Positions 22,690-35,505 are shown, counted from the first letter of the stretch. The stretch: 64,000 bases of DNA from Siphonodentalium dalli (GCA_032622095.1 CP136063.1:207437934-207501933); one strand, 5' to 3'. Numbers and translations: made by a program. Notes: generated from the sequence alone by a model not told the origin.

Positions 22690-23230
22690 TGGATTTTTAT
22701 CATCGAAACAAATCAATTTCTTCCATCTAAAAGATAATTACGTGCTTAACCCTGCCGTTTTCGGAATATATAGGTATTCCACGCAGAAACACCGAGTCTC
22801 AGCTTAAATTTTTGAAAAATAACAGTTTTATCGACATAAATAGATTTGAATGGGACAATTCCATGTTAAAATTTATCATCGAAAAAAATTCAATTTCTTC
22901 CATCTAAACCATAATTACGCGATGGACTCTGTCATTTTAGGAACATATATGTATCCCACGCACATGCACCAAGTCTCAGCCTAAAGGTTTGAAAAAAGAC
23001 AGTTTTATCGACATAAATCGATGTTAATGGTAAATTCCATGTTAAATTTGATCATTGAAAAAAATTCATTTCTTCCATCTAAAACATAATTACGTGCTGT
23101 ACTCTGTCATTTTAGGAATATGTAGGTATCCCACCCACACACTCCAAGTCTCAGCTTAAAATTTTGAAAAATGACAGTTTTATCGATATAAATAAATTTT
23201 AATGGCAAATGCGGTGTTAAATAAATTTTA
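22690..23230. repeat. Tandem ~176-bp satellite, three copies
   Basis: TTTATCATCGAAA ... TTCTTCCATCTAAA recurs at about 22696, 22871 and 23048. Each copy also has CAGTTTTATCGACATAAAT and CCAAGTCTCAGC. No coding potential. Confidence 0.85.
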
Positions 23231-24285
23231 GGGCCCTGCGAATGTTTTCTGAGCTGTTCTATATTGTTCACTAGAGTCCATATTTGACCGGTTACACCTG
23301 ATAATTATCCGACAGTACAGTCGCGTTACTTTATAGGTCAACATTGGTCATTATTACCCGACAAATTTATTTCGGTCTATCGTATCAACCCCTATTTTCT
23401 CCCGCGTAGCCTGACTAAATGTCAACATTGGTCTTTATCGCTCCACTAATTTGTATCGTTTCATCGGTATGAATTCCATATCCAATTATCAACATATAAC
23501 CAACCCAACCTCTAATCCCGGTCCAATTTATTTATTTCTTTCATCGGTATAGTCACGTTACGTAATATTTTATCATGTGATACTTGTACTTATTTGTCTA
23601 CGGTATTACTATAGTATACCGTATACGTATATCAATTGGTATTCCTTTCTATATAATCCTGGTGCCATCTATAGAGATAGATAATTTCAGACCCCCCCCC
23701 CCCCCAATTTGATATCATTGCTGCTTTAGTACAGTCGCGATGCAACATCGCTCCACTAATTTATGTCAGTTCATCGGTACAAACCACTTTTTCTCCGAGT
23801 CCATATAACCAACCCAACATCTTATAGAAGTCCATAAATGACTATTCTGGCACTATATAGAGATGACTAAGATTCTGACACCCCCCTATTTTAAAGCCTT
23901 GTTGCAACAGTAGAGTTGATCTCTGTGTCAACATTGGTCGTTATTGCTCTACAAATTTATATCGGTTCAACCCTTAGTTCCCTGTATCGCCCACCCCTCC
24001 CTCAATTTATTTTTCAGTTGTATTATAGTCTCGTTACATACACATTTTATCTTTTGTAACTTTTGCTTCAACGCGTTGAGTTCCGCTGCAGACAATATAA
24101 AACTGACGACATTTTGAAATGTAAGCAGGCTTTAAACTCATCTTATCCAAGAAAAACTCTGGTTACATAAGAAATTTGTGTATAAGGTGTATGCACATTT
24201 GTCGCGTTAAAAACAAAATGTCCCAAGTCAAAGTCAAGATCCAAATCCCCAACACACTCATGTGAGGTTTAACTCCATCCTCATA
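23231..24285. repeat. Irregular dispersed repeats and a C tract
   Basis: A segment similar to GTCAACATTGGTC(A/G)TTAT, then CTCCACTAATTTATATCG and a TTCATCGGTA-like string, recurs near 23338, 23416, 23750 and 23928, mixed with unrelated sequence. A run of about 14 C lies at 23692-23705. No gene recognised. Confidence 0.55.
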
Positions 24286-24414
24286 CAGTAATGTCCAAAG
24301 TAATTGACCACTTAACCACAGCATAATTATTGGTAATTTGTCAGGATTTTAAATGCTGAAAAAATGCCCATAATTCTGCTGTGGTTAAGTGGTCAATTAC
24401 TTTGGGCATTACTG
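24286..24414. mobile_element. 129-bp hairpin MITE with TA target site (copy 1)
   Basis: The ends are perfect inverted repeats, CAGTAATGTCCAAAGTAATT on the left, flanked by TA at 24284-24285 and 24415-24416. The whole element folds into one hairpin. TA flanks and CAGT termini are typical of Tc1/mariner-mobilised MITEs. Confidence 0.85.
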
Positions 24415-24460
24415 TAACCAATATAAGGATTTGAGGTGTAATGATAACTCAATCCTCGTA

Positions 24461-24589
24461 CAGTAATGTCCAAAGTAATTGACCACTTAACCACAGCATA
24501 ATTATTGGTAATTTTTCAGGATTTTAAATCCTGAAAAATTACCATTAATTCTGATGTGGTTAAGTGGCCAATTACTTTGGGCATTACTG
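24461..24589. mobile_element. 129-bp hairpin MITE with TA target site (copy 2)
   Basis: Nearly identical to the copy 175 bp upstream, including about 40 bp of flanking sequence (TGAGGTTTAA..CTCCATCCTC). So the pair arose by tandem duplication of a unit containing the MITE, not by two insertions. A third flank copy at 24605-24645 lacks the MITE and resembles an empty site. Confidence 0.85.
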
Positions 24590-24959
24590 TAACCAATATA
24601 GGGATGTGAGGTTTAATGAGAACTCCATCCACATAACTAATAAATATGTTCGAAAATTAAACCAAAAAAAATAAATTCCATGATGGCGTCCAATATGGAC
24701 TGCCTAATTCTGCTCCAAAACATGTATATTGAATATATGGTTGTTTATTGGGGAAAACCGATTATTTCAATAATATTTTCATTAACTGGGATCCAAAACC
24801 CGACTTACGGGAGCGCGCTTCATGCGCGACTATCTTAAGCATATGTGCATATTTAATGAGCCAACAATTGGAATCCCAATAGAGAAGATTGGCACGTTGC
24901 CCTTGCGCATAGACATCATTGATGATCTCTATGGGAATCAAAATTGACATTTAATAGAC

Positions 24960-25400
24960 AATTTCGATTAACCGCAATAACTTAAGGAATCTCTAATTGC
25001 GCTTAAGCCCAATGAGAATGCAATAAGACATTCCTTATTATGCTTAACCGCAATTACTTCCCATTCCACTTAAACACAATTAATATATCTCTCATTAGAT
25101 CACCCTTCTGCAAATAGTAGAATAATCCTATATTTGTTCCACCCATTGTGCCATGGAGAATGGAGATGGACTACACCATCTGTATTATAAGGAGTTTATG
25201 TACTATATATAATATATTATTCTTTAATAAGAGATTCATTATTAGGCTTTATCAGCGAAATTTGAATATTCTTCATTGCGCTTAAGCGCAATTAAATATT
25301 CCCTTATTGCGCTTAAGCACAATAGAGATTCCCTTATTGAGCTTATAAGCGCAATAAGGAATATCCCTTATTGTGCTTAAGCACAATTAGCTCTTCTTGC
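24960..25400. repeat. Cluster of TTGCGCTTAAGCGCAA palindromes
   Basis: Six or more full or partial copies of the palindrome AATTGCGCTTAAGCGCAATT occur at irregular spacing, joined by CCCTTATT/AATAAGG strings. This is a simple-repeat-like, self-complementary tract without coding potential. Confidence 0.7.
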
Positions 25401-25455
25401 TCTTAATTGAAAAAAACAGTTATAATTGTATTGTAACTATTGGTTTGTCCTTTAA

Positions 25456-25925
25456 AGGTACTCAATCCGAAAAGAGGGTCCCCATCTCAACAGATTCCAA
25501 CAACAACAATCCGATCAGAGGGTCCTATATTACTATTTCTTTGGCTTTGTGGGTAAAAAATATTTGATTCGAGTCGAGGAAACCATCAAACAAAGCTCAG
25601 AGTTATTAGATATTGATTTTTGAAATTTGTTAATTGCTCGAGATGAGTACTAATAACTGCCGTCAATTTGGTAACCTGCTCGAGATTTTACGCCAAAACT
25701 CTATTCAAACAGACAAGGATGGATAACTCTATAATCAGGGTACGCAATTTTGAATGTCTTCTGGGCCAGAAAGAATTCCCGATAATGAAAAATAATAGAT
25801 TTCTAAAATCGATATCTAACAAATCTGAGCTTTGATGGGTGACTTCCTCGACTCGAATCAAATATTTTTGACCCCCGAAGCCATTGAAATAGTAATTGAG
25901 ATGAGTTTTATCGGATTGAGTACCT
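25456..25925. mobile_element. TTAA-flanked MITE (AGG...CCT)
   Basis: The left end is AGGTACTCAATCCGA and the right end TCGGATTGAGTACCT, with TTAA at 25452-25455 and 25926-25929. Inverted similarity extends about 170 bp inward (GGGTAAAAAATATTTGATTC on the left, matched in reverse on the right). TTAA target duplication and RRG termini fit the Kolobok superfamily. The minus-strand open frame inside has no recognisable domain. Confidence 0.85.
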
Positions 25926-25929
25926 TTAA

Positions 25930-27396
25930 TATTTCCATACATCATGCCCACATATATTATAAAAGAATAGTACTATTATTATGCTCGTAGTAGTTAATAC
26001 CACCTTACCGTCAATATTCTAGCATGGTTAATTTCAAAATCACAACGTTAATTGTTATTACTATTTGTGTGTACTGTATATGTACATTAGTCACCAATTG
26101 AGAAACTTAAGCACAGTCTGGTTGAATATCTACCATATATGGTGGATTATTATTCTCACATCCAAGCTGTTGGTGTCATTCGTGTTATTTTGCATGCGAA
26201 GTGGTAGACCCCCCCCCCCAATAGCTTATCAATACCACTCAGGACAGTGGGTGTTTTTCCTCAATTAATTGAATTTCTTGTTATAGTTGGTTCCAGTCAG
26301 ATGGAATTTGTAAATAACGGAGATCTACATTTATTCCCTAGTATTAATGATATGTGGCAGCTAATAACGCATCAATTGAATGAGGTGAAGTAATTCCACA
26401 CAATAATATATAAGTAATATAAGGGAAATGATAGTATTAATCTTAGTCATATTCCTAGACTAAAGTCTGGTACGTTGTCCTGCGAGCAGTTCAGACTTAC
26501 ACTACCGATACTTCAGAACGCATTTCAGTCTGGTATAAGAATTTAGGTGGGTTGGGTTTTTGTATATGTAAGTCCAAAATGTTAACAACCCTGGAATCCA
26601 ATCAATCACAAAATTACGGGTTCATAGGCTACAATATTGTTCATGTCTGTACGTAATGGAAATACACCAGGATTTATTAGAGTATAATGTAAATGGAGTA
26701 GACCACACCTTTACATGTAATTTAGAAGGGTATGAACATCTTGCGTGGTTTTTACCAGATTATATCATTGTTTACCAAACTTAACTCATTTTACTAGAAC
26801 AGGGCCTTGTAAACCATGGTTTGCCGCGGTATTTTACCAGCGTTATTTTACAAGGACATGTGCGATAACTCTATCTCACAATAACACATTTTATCACGTA
26901 TTTCGCCCCTAAACCAGGCCTCATATTTTAGTAAGACACACGTGTATTACCGGCACTACCAGTGACGTAAGAACTTAGCACAATGATGTCGATGTCAATG
27001 CCGAAACTTTAGTATTATGTTAACTGGAATATAATTATGATATTCGATTTGTGCTGGGTGACTTAGTGTTGACTGTGAGATAAACATGGATGACAAGGGT
27101 GCTTGTATACTGTTGTCAGCATGAAAAGACACATTTAATCGAACTATATTTCTTCTTGAAGGTGTCGTTACTTCCTCTTTGGTTTGTTATCAATCAATAT
27201 TAATTTGTTTTAACCGCAATCGTTTCGAGATCGTTTCTCCTTTCTAAAATGTGATTATGTGATAAAATGGATCAAATTCGTCGCAATTCTATACACAATT
27301 ATTTAGAGCCTCTTACCTAAATTGGATTAGAGCGTCGCTAAAGCTCGGCTCGAATCGAATTTAGTGCACTCGGTTAACCCTTTACCCAACAGAAGG
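25930..27396. other. Intergenic, nothing recognised
   Basis: Apart from TTTACCAGA-like motifs at 26740-26870 and a short C run near 26210, I see no gene or bounded element. Confidence 0.5.
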
Positions 27397-27627
27397 GCCC
27401 TGTGCCAATGCATTCTCTTATATATGCGAGTCGACCATAGGTCGCCTCGCATATATAAGAGAATGCATTGGCTTAACAAATTAAAAATTATAAAATTGTT
27501 AAAGAATGTAAGAAAAAATGGTAAAAAGTGTTAAAAAAAGATTTTTTTTAGGCCAATGCATTCTCTTATATATGCGAGGCGACATATGGTCGACTCGCAT
27601 ATATAAGAGAATGCATTGGCACAGGGC
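27397..27627. mobile_element. Hairpin-terminated MITE, copy B (shortest, best preserved)
   Basis: Overall inverted ends GCCCTGTGCCAATGC...GCATTGGCACAGGGC. Left hairpin about 27403-27471; right hairpin about 27552-27620. Each is an almost perfect 33-bp stem (CCAATGCATTCTCTTATATA) with a ~9-nt centre (GACCATAGG versus its complement). The spacer is about 80 bp of A-rich sequence with one GTTAAAGAATGTAAG unit. Confidence 0.9.
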
Positions 27628-30600
27628 ATAACTGTAACTATCACAATGTGGTCAAGGAGCCGGTTCCAATGATATCCATATTTGTATGGTTCTATTGAGA
27701 CAGACCGAAGATATTTTAGGCTGTTGAAGCTTTATTTGGCCGGTTTTGGCCGGTTTGTACATTTCGTACAGGGTTAATACATTTCTTACAGAATGGCGAC
27801 TCATTAGAGATCCTCTATATACGTAACTGAGATGTTTTCTGTCTCATTTTGTGAGACAACAAATATATTTTCATAGTTAGTCAGTGGAAATCAATTGTAC
27901 CCGTGTCGTACAATCAAAAGTTAACAGAATGTGATCCATATAGCATCCAACCTGTTATATCAACTGATAAAGCTTCTTCCCAAAGCGTATCTCGGTATTA
28001 CCGTGGTAAATTTACCATAATATCGAGGTAAAGTACTCTTGTATAATTACTATAGTAGAACCACCACATGCATACTCACATTCAGGTGAAAGGCATGGGT
28101 GGGAACATTTTACTAGAGTAAAATTACATGAGTGGGTATACATATATGCATATACTATGGCGACCATTTACTAGAGGAATTTTACCAGAGTAAAATTACT
28201 TTTTCCAATCACTCGTATAAAATACCAGAGCGCTTTCACCATGGTTTTAGGAATATTTTTTAATAAGGGCAAATTTTAAGTGTGAGTCAAAATTCTCTTT
28301 TGATTTCTTTTCTCCGCTGATTCTAATTCTGATTCTCGATGGTATGTGCTTCACTCTACTGGTGGATGTGGAGTTCACACCCTTGAGAATTTCCTAGAAT
28401 CTAAGATGGCGTCCAACATGGCCGACGTGTTACAGAATATGAACTATTGGTTCAATCCGCTTTATTTGAGAGAATATATTGTCAAAAGTATACAGTATTG
28501 TGATTATATTATATTGTACTACCTACTGTGGAAAATAGTTGTACTCCACTATATATATAATATATATAGCTAGATGGCTGCCAAAATGTCGACCGGAATT
28601 GGAAAAAATATTTTTTTTCACTCATATCTCCTAGATCCGTTTCGACTGCTTTCAACTGGTGGTATTGTGGTTTGTTTTTCTATTATGTATATCGTATGAT
28701 AATTTCGTCGATGATATATGTTACTCCTTTGGTTTCAGTCTCTTCCAGTTCCTCCAAAAAAATATTAAGATCGCACTATATTTCACCGAAAATAACTTTT
28801 GTGTTTCTAGCCATATTTTACTGTGAACTGAACAGAACTGTGTGATTTAGGTGCAATCATTTATGGCCTATGAAATTCAATATCATTAGTGTCTGAAATT
28901 GTCTGATAGTCAAAATGGCGGCGAAGTGTGAATTTTGTCGCAATTACTTTACATTAGTCCAAAATCAATAGGTTTGAACTAAACTTCACTATTAATATTT
29001 CCCTCTGTGTGTTATGTATCCACTGATTGTGGCTGCATAGATGAACACGGGCGTGTGTTATGATCACACACTTGAGAGCAATTTTATAAAAATCAAAGTA
29101 GTGTCCAAGATGGACGTGAAATTCATTATTTACTCTTATCTTTGTTATACGCAGTGAGGCATATTAACACATCTTCATAGGAGCAATGCGCACATGTGTA
29201 CATAAACAAAAGCATCAAAGAGCTCAAATTGACGGAAACAAACAAGCTAATTGTTCAAAAATTAAATATAATTTTGCTGTGGGAACGGCGATGTAACATT
29301 TCCTGGTAACATTCTTATGGATGCTCAATAGTTTTGGAGAAAGCCATACCGAGTAACATCTGGGCGGCTGATGACTGCTCATGATAGGCCACCTCATGAG
29401 AAGCAACTCCTACCAAACCTCAATGTAGAACCGATCGGATACATCCTTTATCCATATCTAATCCATGCTCATGTGACTAAATGCGATGTGGTGTACTGGG
29501 TCGGGAAAGATAATGCAGTATAACCATATTATCTAGAGTTGAGACCGGGCTCAACTGTGATGCTGGTTTCGGCAGGTCAAATACCATGATATGTAATGGA
29601 CTCACAACCCTGTATATTCATGCTGAATCATTAAGGTTGCCATTTATCTCTTGGTACATGTGTCTGGATCTATGCCGCGATGAATCACAATCGGACATGC
29701 ACTGGGTGCCTAACAAATACTATCATTCAGTCGGGAACATGTAGATTAAACTAAGATCATGACCAGATGTCGAGGTACGAAAACAACAAAAGCAGTTGTT
29801 CATGTATCTACTACACCTTATTGTGCCATAAAAGTGTGTTCGTTCCAAATGATCTGTGCTAGTAAAACGCTTCCATCATAACATTCCAAAATATATGTAA
29901 ATATACACTCAGAATCATATTAACATACCGAGTTTACCGTAGTCTCGTCGAAATTTCATTTAATTCAAGTCTGCATCCTAAGCAGGCTTCCCCCGAATTA
30001 CCTGAAATCGCGTAACTTAATTGATTCTATTGGACACTTGTATCTTGGTGCTACTGAGTGTGAGCTATGATTGGCGCTACTGACGTGGAATCCCGCGGTT
30101 CAGTAAATAGCATGTTTTCGACAATTAATCAGACACACTATTTATGTGTGGAATATTTAAATTAGACTGAACATATCGTTGTGTACTACAATCGTCAACT
30201 TTGTTCCACCATATTTAGTGTGATTTCTGTTTAACCAAATATGCACCCTTCTGATGTTGAGATGTTGTCTATAGTCCACCCAAATGTGTGCTACGCTATG
30301 TCAAACAGGTTGAGGAATAACCAGTGCCAATATTTTGACCATACTCACATTGGGATCGGATCGCTATTGATTATATAATCTATGCCAATTGCTTTCGATC
30401 GACGCCAGTCTCTGAGAGCTATATATTCAAAAATATACCAATATTCCAACTGTCGCTGAGACATCATTGTATCTCCTACAATTAGCTATAGTTCTAAATA
30501 ATTACACATGGGATTGGTATCCGTATCTTATTGCTCAGGAAAAGTATATTGTACATTATGCATACATAGGATATATAATAAATGTTAATTCAAGGAAATG

Positions 30601-31831
30601 TGGTCAATAATATCCGGTTTGTTGATGTCTTAACTCAGAAAGGCTCAGTAATAATTAAATTTCATGATGGCACCATTATATTGTACCGGCACCCAATTGT
30701 ATATACACATAGATGCGGTAAGATATCTCTCCATTAAGCACCATTTGATGTCGATGTGATTTATTGCTCTGATCTACTAGGCCATTATAGGATTTTATGC
30801 TGTACAGTTTTGGAACTATGGAAATATGTGTTTCAATTAATCTAAAAAATTTGTAATAGCATTGGCCGCAAGACCAATATTATAATATTTCTATGTATAT
30901 ACATATATTATCAGAATTATGAACAGCATCAGTACGCACGAATCATATTACCAATCATATCTTAGAATATATCGCGTGTGCATTATTCTGAGGTAACAGC
31001 ACTAAATGGCATCTGGAATAAATGAAAAAATGACGCGGAAGTATCCGGACTTCTGAATATATACCCCGTACCACATGATCACTGTATATTCCATAATCAT
31101 AGCATCTTCTCTATTGTTTCCTAAATTGTTATTGTTTAATGTCTCCAAACGCTGATTAGCCAACTCCACGCATCAGTCACAGTACTTAATATATGGTATA
31201 AGTCTAGCATTTCTATTAATTTGCCGCCAGTGTGACTGCTGCTACATTAGTCTGTTATGTTCAGCTTACATTAAAATATTGCTAGAAACCAAAAGTAAAT
31301 TTCATACTATCATAATACCATACCATAATATGAATAACCGGAAAAGAAGCCATAACTTGCAGCCAGTTCCCAAAAATAGAAACAGGTATAGGAGATATGA
31401 GTAAAATATTGCTTATTTTCCAATTTCGGTCACCAGTTTGGCATCCATTTGTATTATGTAGCACAAAAGGTCATAACACGATAGTATCCATGCATCCAAA
31501 TAGCATATACATTTTATATACATTTGATGAAATATTCCATCCAAATAAATGGATTGCATTGACTTCATTAATTGAGTTCATATTTTAGGCGTCATCTTGG
31601 ATCCTAGGAAATGCTCAAGTGTGAGAAACTCACACCCACCGAGAAATTTCAACCCCACACCGCCCAGAATCATATTATACAGAGACAAAGCTTTAACAGA
31701 GACTGTTTACTTCACCCCTATTGCTCCCAACTAATTCCGAATGATCAGATCTTTTTGGTTTTGTTTTCCTTTGATTCCTTTGCTTTGATTGAAATTGATG
31801 ATTGGGGAAAAGTGACATGAGAAGACTCCCA
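27628..31831. other. Intergenic with dispersed GATGGCGTCC repeats
   Basis: A dispersed repeat (CACACCCTTGAGAATTTCCT ... AAGATGGCGTCCAACATGG) lies at about 28372-28425. A diverged copy is at 29065-29115 and an inverted one at 31570-31630. TTTACC/GGTAAA-rich sequence fills 28000-28240. No gene recognised; 29200-31550 looks like unique non-coding DNA. Confidence 0.5.
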
Positions 31832-32075
31832 TGCTCAACACCATTCTGGGATATCGTGCGAGGGTAACAAAAGTGCTAAATCAGCCAACATGTGCTCCCA
31901 TAGATGGCTACTGACCAATGAGGTCATTATGAGGATACTGTCTAGAAGAAATTGTCAAAATAGCGACACCTACGTTGAAAAGATGTCAGAATATGACTTG
32001 CGAAAGCACATCTGTTGGAATTGCATCGAGTTCTTCAATAATAGTGATGATTGTTAAAAACACTTGAGGGAAAAC
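31832..32075 (+). pseudogene. Second DEAH12-like fragment (C-terminal end of the RBR)
   Basis: An open, stop-terminated stretch begins at an IBR-type His/Cys cluster (HAQHHSGISCEG). It continues to RKHICWNCIEFFNNSDDC and TAA, then CACTTGAGGGAAAACAT, matching 20240-20510 at the nucleotide level. It preserves the frame better than the copy at 20 kb, which has stops here. No upstream helicase part is visible, so it is a 5'-truncated copy or an isolated last exon. Confidence 0.65.
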
Positions 32076-34223
32076 ATGGTGGCTATCACCAAAATGTAGA
32101 TTTCATATTTTTCAATCCTCAAATTGTACACAGGAGGTGTTTGGGGGTATCATCCCTTAACTGTGGACATAATGTCCATTCGTTGAAAATTTCGTATACC
32201 TCACACAACAGACCAACTTTATATTGAATTGTTTGTGATAGTTTGATATTCCAATCAGTATGTAATTGTTGTTTTTAAACCAAATTTAATTTAATGCCAA
32301 ATATTTTCCAACTTTCTGTCAGTTTTGTTGACTGAGATGGCAATCAGTTGGAATTGTTCAACCATTACGGGGCGTTCAAACTCAATGATTGGATGTGGAA
32401 TTCCCGCACCTTAGCAAATTTGATCTGGTTCAAATGGGTGGGGTGCATATGAATATTCCATTGTGGACACCCTCAATGGAGACCCTACGTAGCCACGTCC
32501 CTGGTTGTGCATTTGTCACAATAGGGATTAACAGATTGTTGGTGAATATATTTTCTAGATGAGCTAAATAACAACAGTACAATGAAATATTACACACGGC
32601 GAACGAACCGCGCAATTCACAGTATACATGGCGGAACATTGCATGCAAATACTGAGAATCTGCAGCGAAATATGTGATTAGCAGGTCAATGGTGGAGTAA
32701 ATTCGGAATTTGCATTGAGGTAAAATTTACGAATGTAAAAGTAATATACAATATTGTGAAAATAAATTAAACTAAAGAAACATGCCCAAGAGAGGTATTT
32801 ATAATGAACAATTAATTCAAGAAATACAGAAATGATGATTCTACACGATGTATAAACAAAATCCACAATATTAAAAAATTACACAGAATTTGTCGCGCAT
32901 CGCAAAATTCGCAGTTGCTCCGCAAATGACAATCCGTGTCGCACGCCGTCCGGCCTGGGGAGACTTGTTTAAAGTAAAAGTCCGACAGAAAAAGCCTGAT
33001 GTTTGACAATTCTGGTTTTCGCGTATAAAGTTATTTTCTATGCAGATTATGGTTGTCTGTATGATGCAATTCTCTGATGAATCCACCTGATGCCGCTACG
33101 AAGCCGTGGGAAAATTGAAAAATCTACGTAAATAAAGATGGTGGTCGAAATGGCCGAACTTGTCACAACAAAATGGCTTTTACCGCTAGTACGCTTATGC
33201 GGTGCTGGGGGTACCCGTCACACTTCGGGGAAATTTGTGCGACCATCATTTTCTTATGGAAAAATTACTCTAGTTTTCGATTTCAGAGAGCGCCGAGCCG
33301 AAATTGGTGACAAAATATCGATTTTCGCTATGTCTGATATGTTACCCTACCTAATAATGGGAATCCATGAAACATCATAATGTCAGAAAAAATTAATAAG
33401 TAATATTGAGATATGTCTTACGGATTATTGCAAACGTGGTTGAATAATATTTATGTTGTTTTATGTTGTTTTGGTCCTTCACAGGACAAAGATAGTTCTG
33501 AAAATGGCCACAAAAAACTAAAATATTCAATGATAAATGTTTTATTTATTTTGTCGCAGACAGTCATGATTTCAGATAGTAGACCGTGTGTAGACCCTAG
33601 TTGGAATATTAAGCTATATAATACAGTGTGTTTTTATTTTGCAAATACTTCCTGTCAAACTATCTAGTGACCAACAACATGACTAATTGCTCGTTTTATT
33701 TAAATCACTTTTCTCTTTAACAAAATTTAAACATATCTCTCATATCGTGATGGTAAACGAGTGTTGTTCTAACTAACCAAATATAATTTAATTACAACGA
33801 TCTCTTCGTTTTCCACGAGATTTTAAACGATTATAATAAAGTTGGTTTTCACAACAGTACCAGCATTGGGCGACAGAAACTGTAATGAAGTTGGTCGCGA
33901 ATATGGTTCGTAACACTGTCGTGATTCTTTCTTTGGAGCCCTCACGACAGTTTATTCCAGGTGTTGGTATGTGCGGGTGATTTATATTTAATTTGAAAGA
34001 AACATATGTTTAAAAACATTACAATAGCTCAATTTCTCACAGCAATTCCTGGGAGAACTGACTGATAATTACACAACGAAATAACGGTCAATTTATTGAT
34101 TGTAGATATAAAGACATATAGAAGCGAAAGCTTCAAACAAAAATTAAGTTACTGAAACCTTCGTAGAATTGGGCCGCGATGGATCTATAACATAACGCAT
34201 ATTATGTCGATCAGAATCTGATA
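32076..34223. other. Intergenic, nothing recognised
   Basis: No domain, repeat array or element end could be supported. AAGATGGTGGTCGAAATGGC at about 33136 is a diverged copy of the ATGGCG motif. Confidence 0.45.
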
Positions 34224-34229
34224 TTTATT
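34224..34229 (-). promoter_or_regulatory. Polyadenylation signal AATAAA
   Basis: Lies about 6 bp beyond the stop of the lectin-like exon on the minus strand. A 3'UTR this short is possible but uncommon; it could be a chance match. Confidence 0.35.
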
Positions 34230-34234
34230 AACTT

Positions 34235-34473
34235 TCACATATCTATTTCGCACAAATATGTTACTGCTGATGAACATATGAGACTGTTATGTCTCGCAGT
34301 TTCTGGAGGGTCAGATGAATGTCCGATGATGATTTCCAAGCAGTGTTCATTTGACAGCTCGCTGAGTTGGTATGTAGGGAATGTTTGAGCCATCGCAGCC
34401 CGGTCTCTTAGCGCCCATACTCCTGTATTAATAGAGTCATTCCCATCTACCCATGCCCTGACGACTCCTGAAT
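34235..34473 (-). CDS. C-type lectin-like domain, terminal exon (partial)
   Basis: On the minus strand a good splice acceptor (TTCTTAATTTCAG) is followed by about 79 codons to a stop. The translation begins near the CTLD WIDG motif (AWVDGNDS). It then has GVW, FPTYQLSEL, the conserved EHCLEI block and a final Cys pair with TYLCEID, the usual end of a C-type lectin fold. The Ca2+-site EPN/QPD tripeptide and the WND motif are not intact, so sugar binding is doubtful. No other exons are recognised upstream (higher coordinates). It may be the last exon of a gene with distant exons, or a fragment. Confidence 0.55.
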
Positions 34474-34510
34474 CTGAAATTAAGAATGCACGATTCGTTA
34501 CTTGTGGCAT

Positions 34511-35207
34511 GTATATATTTCGCTATACTGAACCTACCTATACTAATGCATCATTGGTGAGTAGTTATCCCATAGGAAATGTTCAGATAATAAGTTAAAT
34601 AACGACCATATATCTAAACATATCCCTCATTAAATAAGGCCACTTCTGCACATCTATTTATCTCTCGTATGCTTGGATCACCATTAAATCAATAATAGAC
34701 CATTCGGGTGAACACTTTTTTAACTGACTGGGATAATCTATTTATTTTAGAAAAGGTTAACAATGACAACATGGTAAAGAGGGGTAAAAATGTCAATCAT
34801 TTAAACAGAAATGACATGTCATGTGGTCTTCAGTCATGAAAAGTGTAATTTGGTAGATAGATTATTCCATAAACTCCCCACCGAAAGCACACAAAATTGT
34901 TCACAATATACATATATGTAAAACAGTGGCGGGCTGATGGTGGTAGCCTGTGTATTATATACATGGTTGTATGCGAGATATATCAAGGAAATCACGCTCC
35001 ATAGTTTGCACCAACAAGCCGTGCGCTGTGTATTCTGATATCGGATTTATTTTAAGATGTTTTTTGGACAATTGATCGTCCGTAGCAGTTGGTCATGGAC
35101 AACTCAACTATCGCATCATAGGATTGCACGGTGTTGTCGCGCGATCACCATTGGAGCGTTTTAATATAGTGATAGGTCCATATAGTTGCTTGCGAATAAT
35201 TAGTTAA
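34511..35207. other. Intergenic, nothing recognised
   Basis: Lies between the lectin-like exon and the retroelement. Upstream lectin exons would be expected here or beyond on the minus strand, but I could not support any. Confidence 0.4.
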
Positions 35208-35505
35208 TGTGCAAATATACAAGAAGTCACTGAACGTTACACATACACATCTCCGTTCATACCGACCATCACGTGGTACTACTACCGGAGTTCACCCGGC
35301 AGTCAACACGAACTCACCAACAAACCTACACCAGGGCATCGCAATATCCATACCAACGACCTCAACAGATCCCCGTGCACGAGCGACCTCTCATTCACGT
35401 ATGCCACTGTTGCGAACTACTGCAGCGATTCATCGTCCACCTACCCCACAACGGGTTGAACTAGCGATTTCTGGACAACCATCAATCGGAAAAGTAAGGG
35501 AGTAA
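35208..35505 (+). mobile_element. Remnant of a second gypsy copy: LTR start plus 3' internal end
   Basis: 35208-35260 matches the first ~55 bp of the 3' LTR (43348 on). 35262-35505 then matches 43105-43347, the internal sequence just before that LTR, ending in the same purine tract AAGTAAGGGAG. So the order is LTR head, internal 3' end, full LTR, as expected for tandem copies sharing an LTR with most of the first copy deleted. Confidence 0.75.

Noticed and set aside
24286-24589. Regular palindromic repeats resembling a CRISPR fragment
   Set aside because: Two hairpin MITEs with TA target sites in eukaryotic DNA; no array of short spaced repeats.
25688-25951. 87-codon minus-strand frame
   Set aside because: It spans the inverted arm and end of the TTAA MITE and continues past its boundary, so it is not a gene.
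33138-33380. 80-codon plus-strand frame
   Set aside because: No domain, no splice context and no similarity to anything recognised; likely chance.
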